A stretch of DNA of 55,303 nt from Candolleomyces eurysporus (lineage: Eukaryota; Basidiomycota; Agaricomycetes; Agaricales; Psathyrellaceae), in the NCBI GenBank assembly GCA_027579435.1, contig JANBPK010001229.1, positions 1 through 55,303 of the forward strand, given 5' to 3'. How positions within the stretch are numbered: the first letter of the stretch is position 1; every line of letters starts with the position of its first letter. The position numbers and the translations under genes were made by a program. Below, one piece after another: positions 54,979-55,303 of the stretch. The notes below the pieces were generated by a model. That model searched no databases. It was not told the origin of the DNA and saw nothing but the letters and a program-made list of their open reading frames with translations.

Positions 54979-55303
54979 ATGACGACAACGATGGAACGGC
55001 GGCGGGTGCGTGTGGGGCATGACGACAACGACGGTGATCGAACGGCGGCAGGTGCGTGCGGGGCATGACAACGACGGCGATCGAACGGCGGCGGGTGACT
55101 GCGAGGGACGACAACGACAACGACGACCTCCACCACTACCTTCGAATGGCGCCAGGTGAGTGCGAGGGATGACGATCTCCACCACCTCGGCAACGACGGT
55201 TACCATCACCATCTGAACTCGCCGCGAAGTACGACGACAATCGTCGAGCGGCGGCGGTGGGTGACTACGAGGGATGATGGCGGACGACCACTACCGCCCC
55301 CAC
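54970..55303. repeat. GC-rich minisatellite with GAC/AAC triplets
   Basis: Units built on GATCGAACGGCGGCGGGTG followed by a CGTGCGGGGCATGACGACAA-like part recur at 54990, 55036, 55079, and more degenerately at 55141 and 55241. Spacing is 45 and 43 bases for the clear units and 62-100 for the diverged ones. The array continues to the window edge. Both strands are open over much of it, giving spurious repetitive proteins. Confidence 0.8.

Noticed and set aside
54648..55212. Minus-strand frames rich in VVV, RRR and HAPAAV repeats
   Set aside because: They are translations of the minisatellite and change frame between units; no sign of a real protein.
1..55303. tRNA genes or CRISPR-like arrays
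   Set aside because: No TTCGA-type T-loop with a matching cloverleaf was noticed, and the direct repeats present are degenerate satellites without regular spacers.

Overview
The window looks like a nuclear scaffold piece from a mushroom-forming basidiomycete (Agaricomycete). Genes are split by many short GT-AG introns of about 50-90 bases. The recognisable families are typical of that group: beta-trefoil protease inhibitors of the I66 type, a large basidiomycete seven-helix membrane family, F-box and BTB/POZ proteins in small paralogous groups, a secreted Kex2-type small protein, and a NIMA-type kinase with a long coiled-coil tail. No bacterial, organellar or viral gene was recognised. The assembly carries single Ns, often next to homopolymers; in several exons the reading frame is only continuous if the N is treated as one surplus base.

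Layout. 1-1400: AT-rich sequence with a short palindromic minisatellite. 1417-2865: two tandem I66-like inhibitors. 2866-5735: no convincing gene, many Ns. 5736-6978: seven-helix gene A (minus). 6979-8983: decayed sequence with a 0.8 kb-spaced repeat. 8984-10360 and 14597-15880: two paralogous F-box genes (minus). 18246-19380: BTB gene 1 (minus). 20688-21560: an orphan Ser/Pro-rich protein (plus). 22380-30300: tandem segmental duplication holding seven-helix copy B (broken), C and D (both apparently intact, minus). 30390-31500: a decayed F-box-like relic. 31618-33029 and 34090-35400: two disordered orphan proteins (minus). 36180-37337 and 37992-39121: BTB genes 2 and 3 (minus), duplicated together with promoter and 3' flank. 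41234-41918: broken seven-helix copy E (plus). 42313-43153: secreted small protein (plus). 44400-45620: seven-helix gene F (plus). 47200-49830: degenerate tandem array. 50027-53609: NIMA-related kinase (plus). 54970-55303: GC-rich minisatellite running off the end.

How the genes relate. The window is dominated by local duplication: inhibitors (2), seven-helix proteins (4 intact, 2 broken), F-box (2) and BTB (3). F-box and BTB proteins are usually substrate adaptors of cullin-RING ubiquitin ligases, so the region is rich in candidate adaptors, but nothing shows that they work in one pathway. The kinase is a single-copy-looking housekeeping gene at the edge of this fast-evolving block. Exon boundaries were worked out by hand from splice signals, frame closure and comparison between paralogues; they have not been tested against transcripts.
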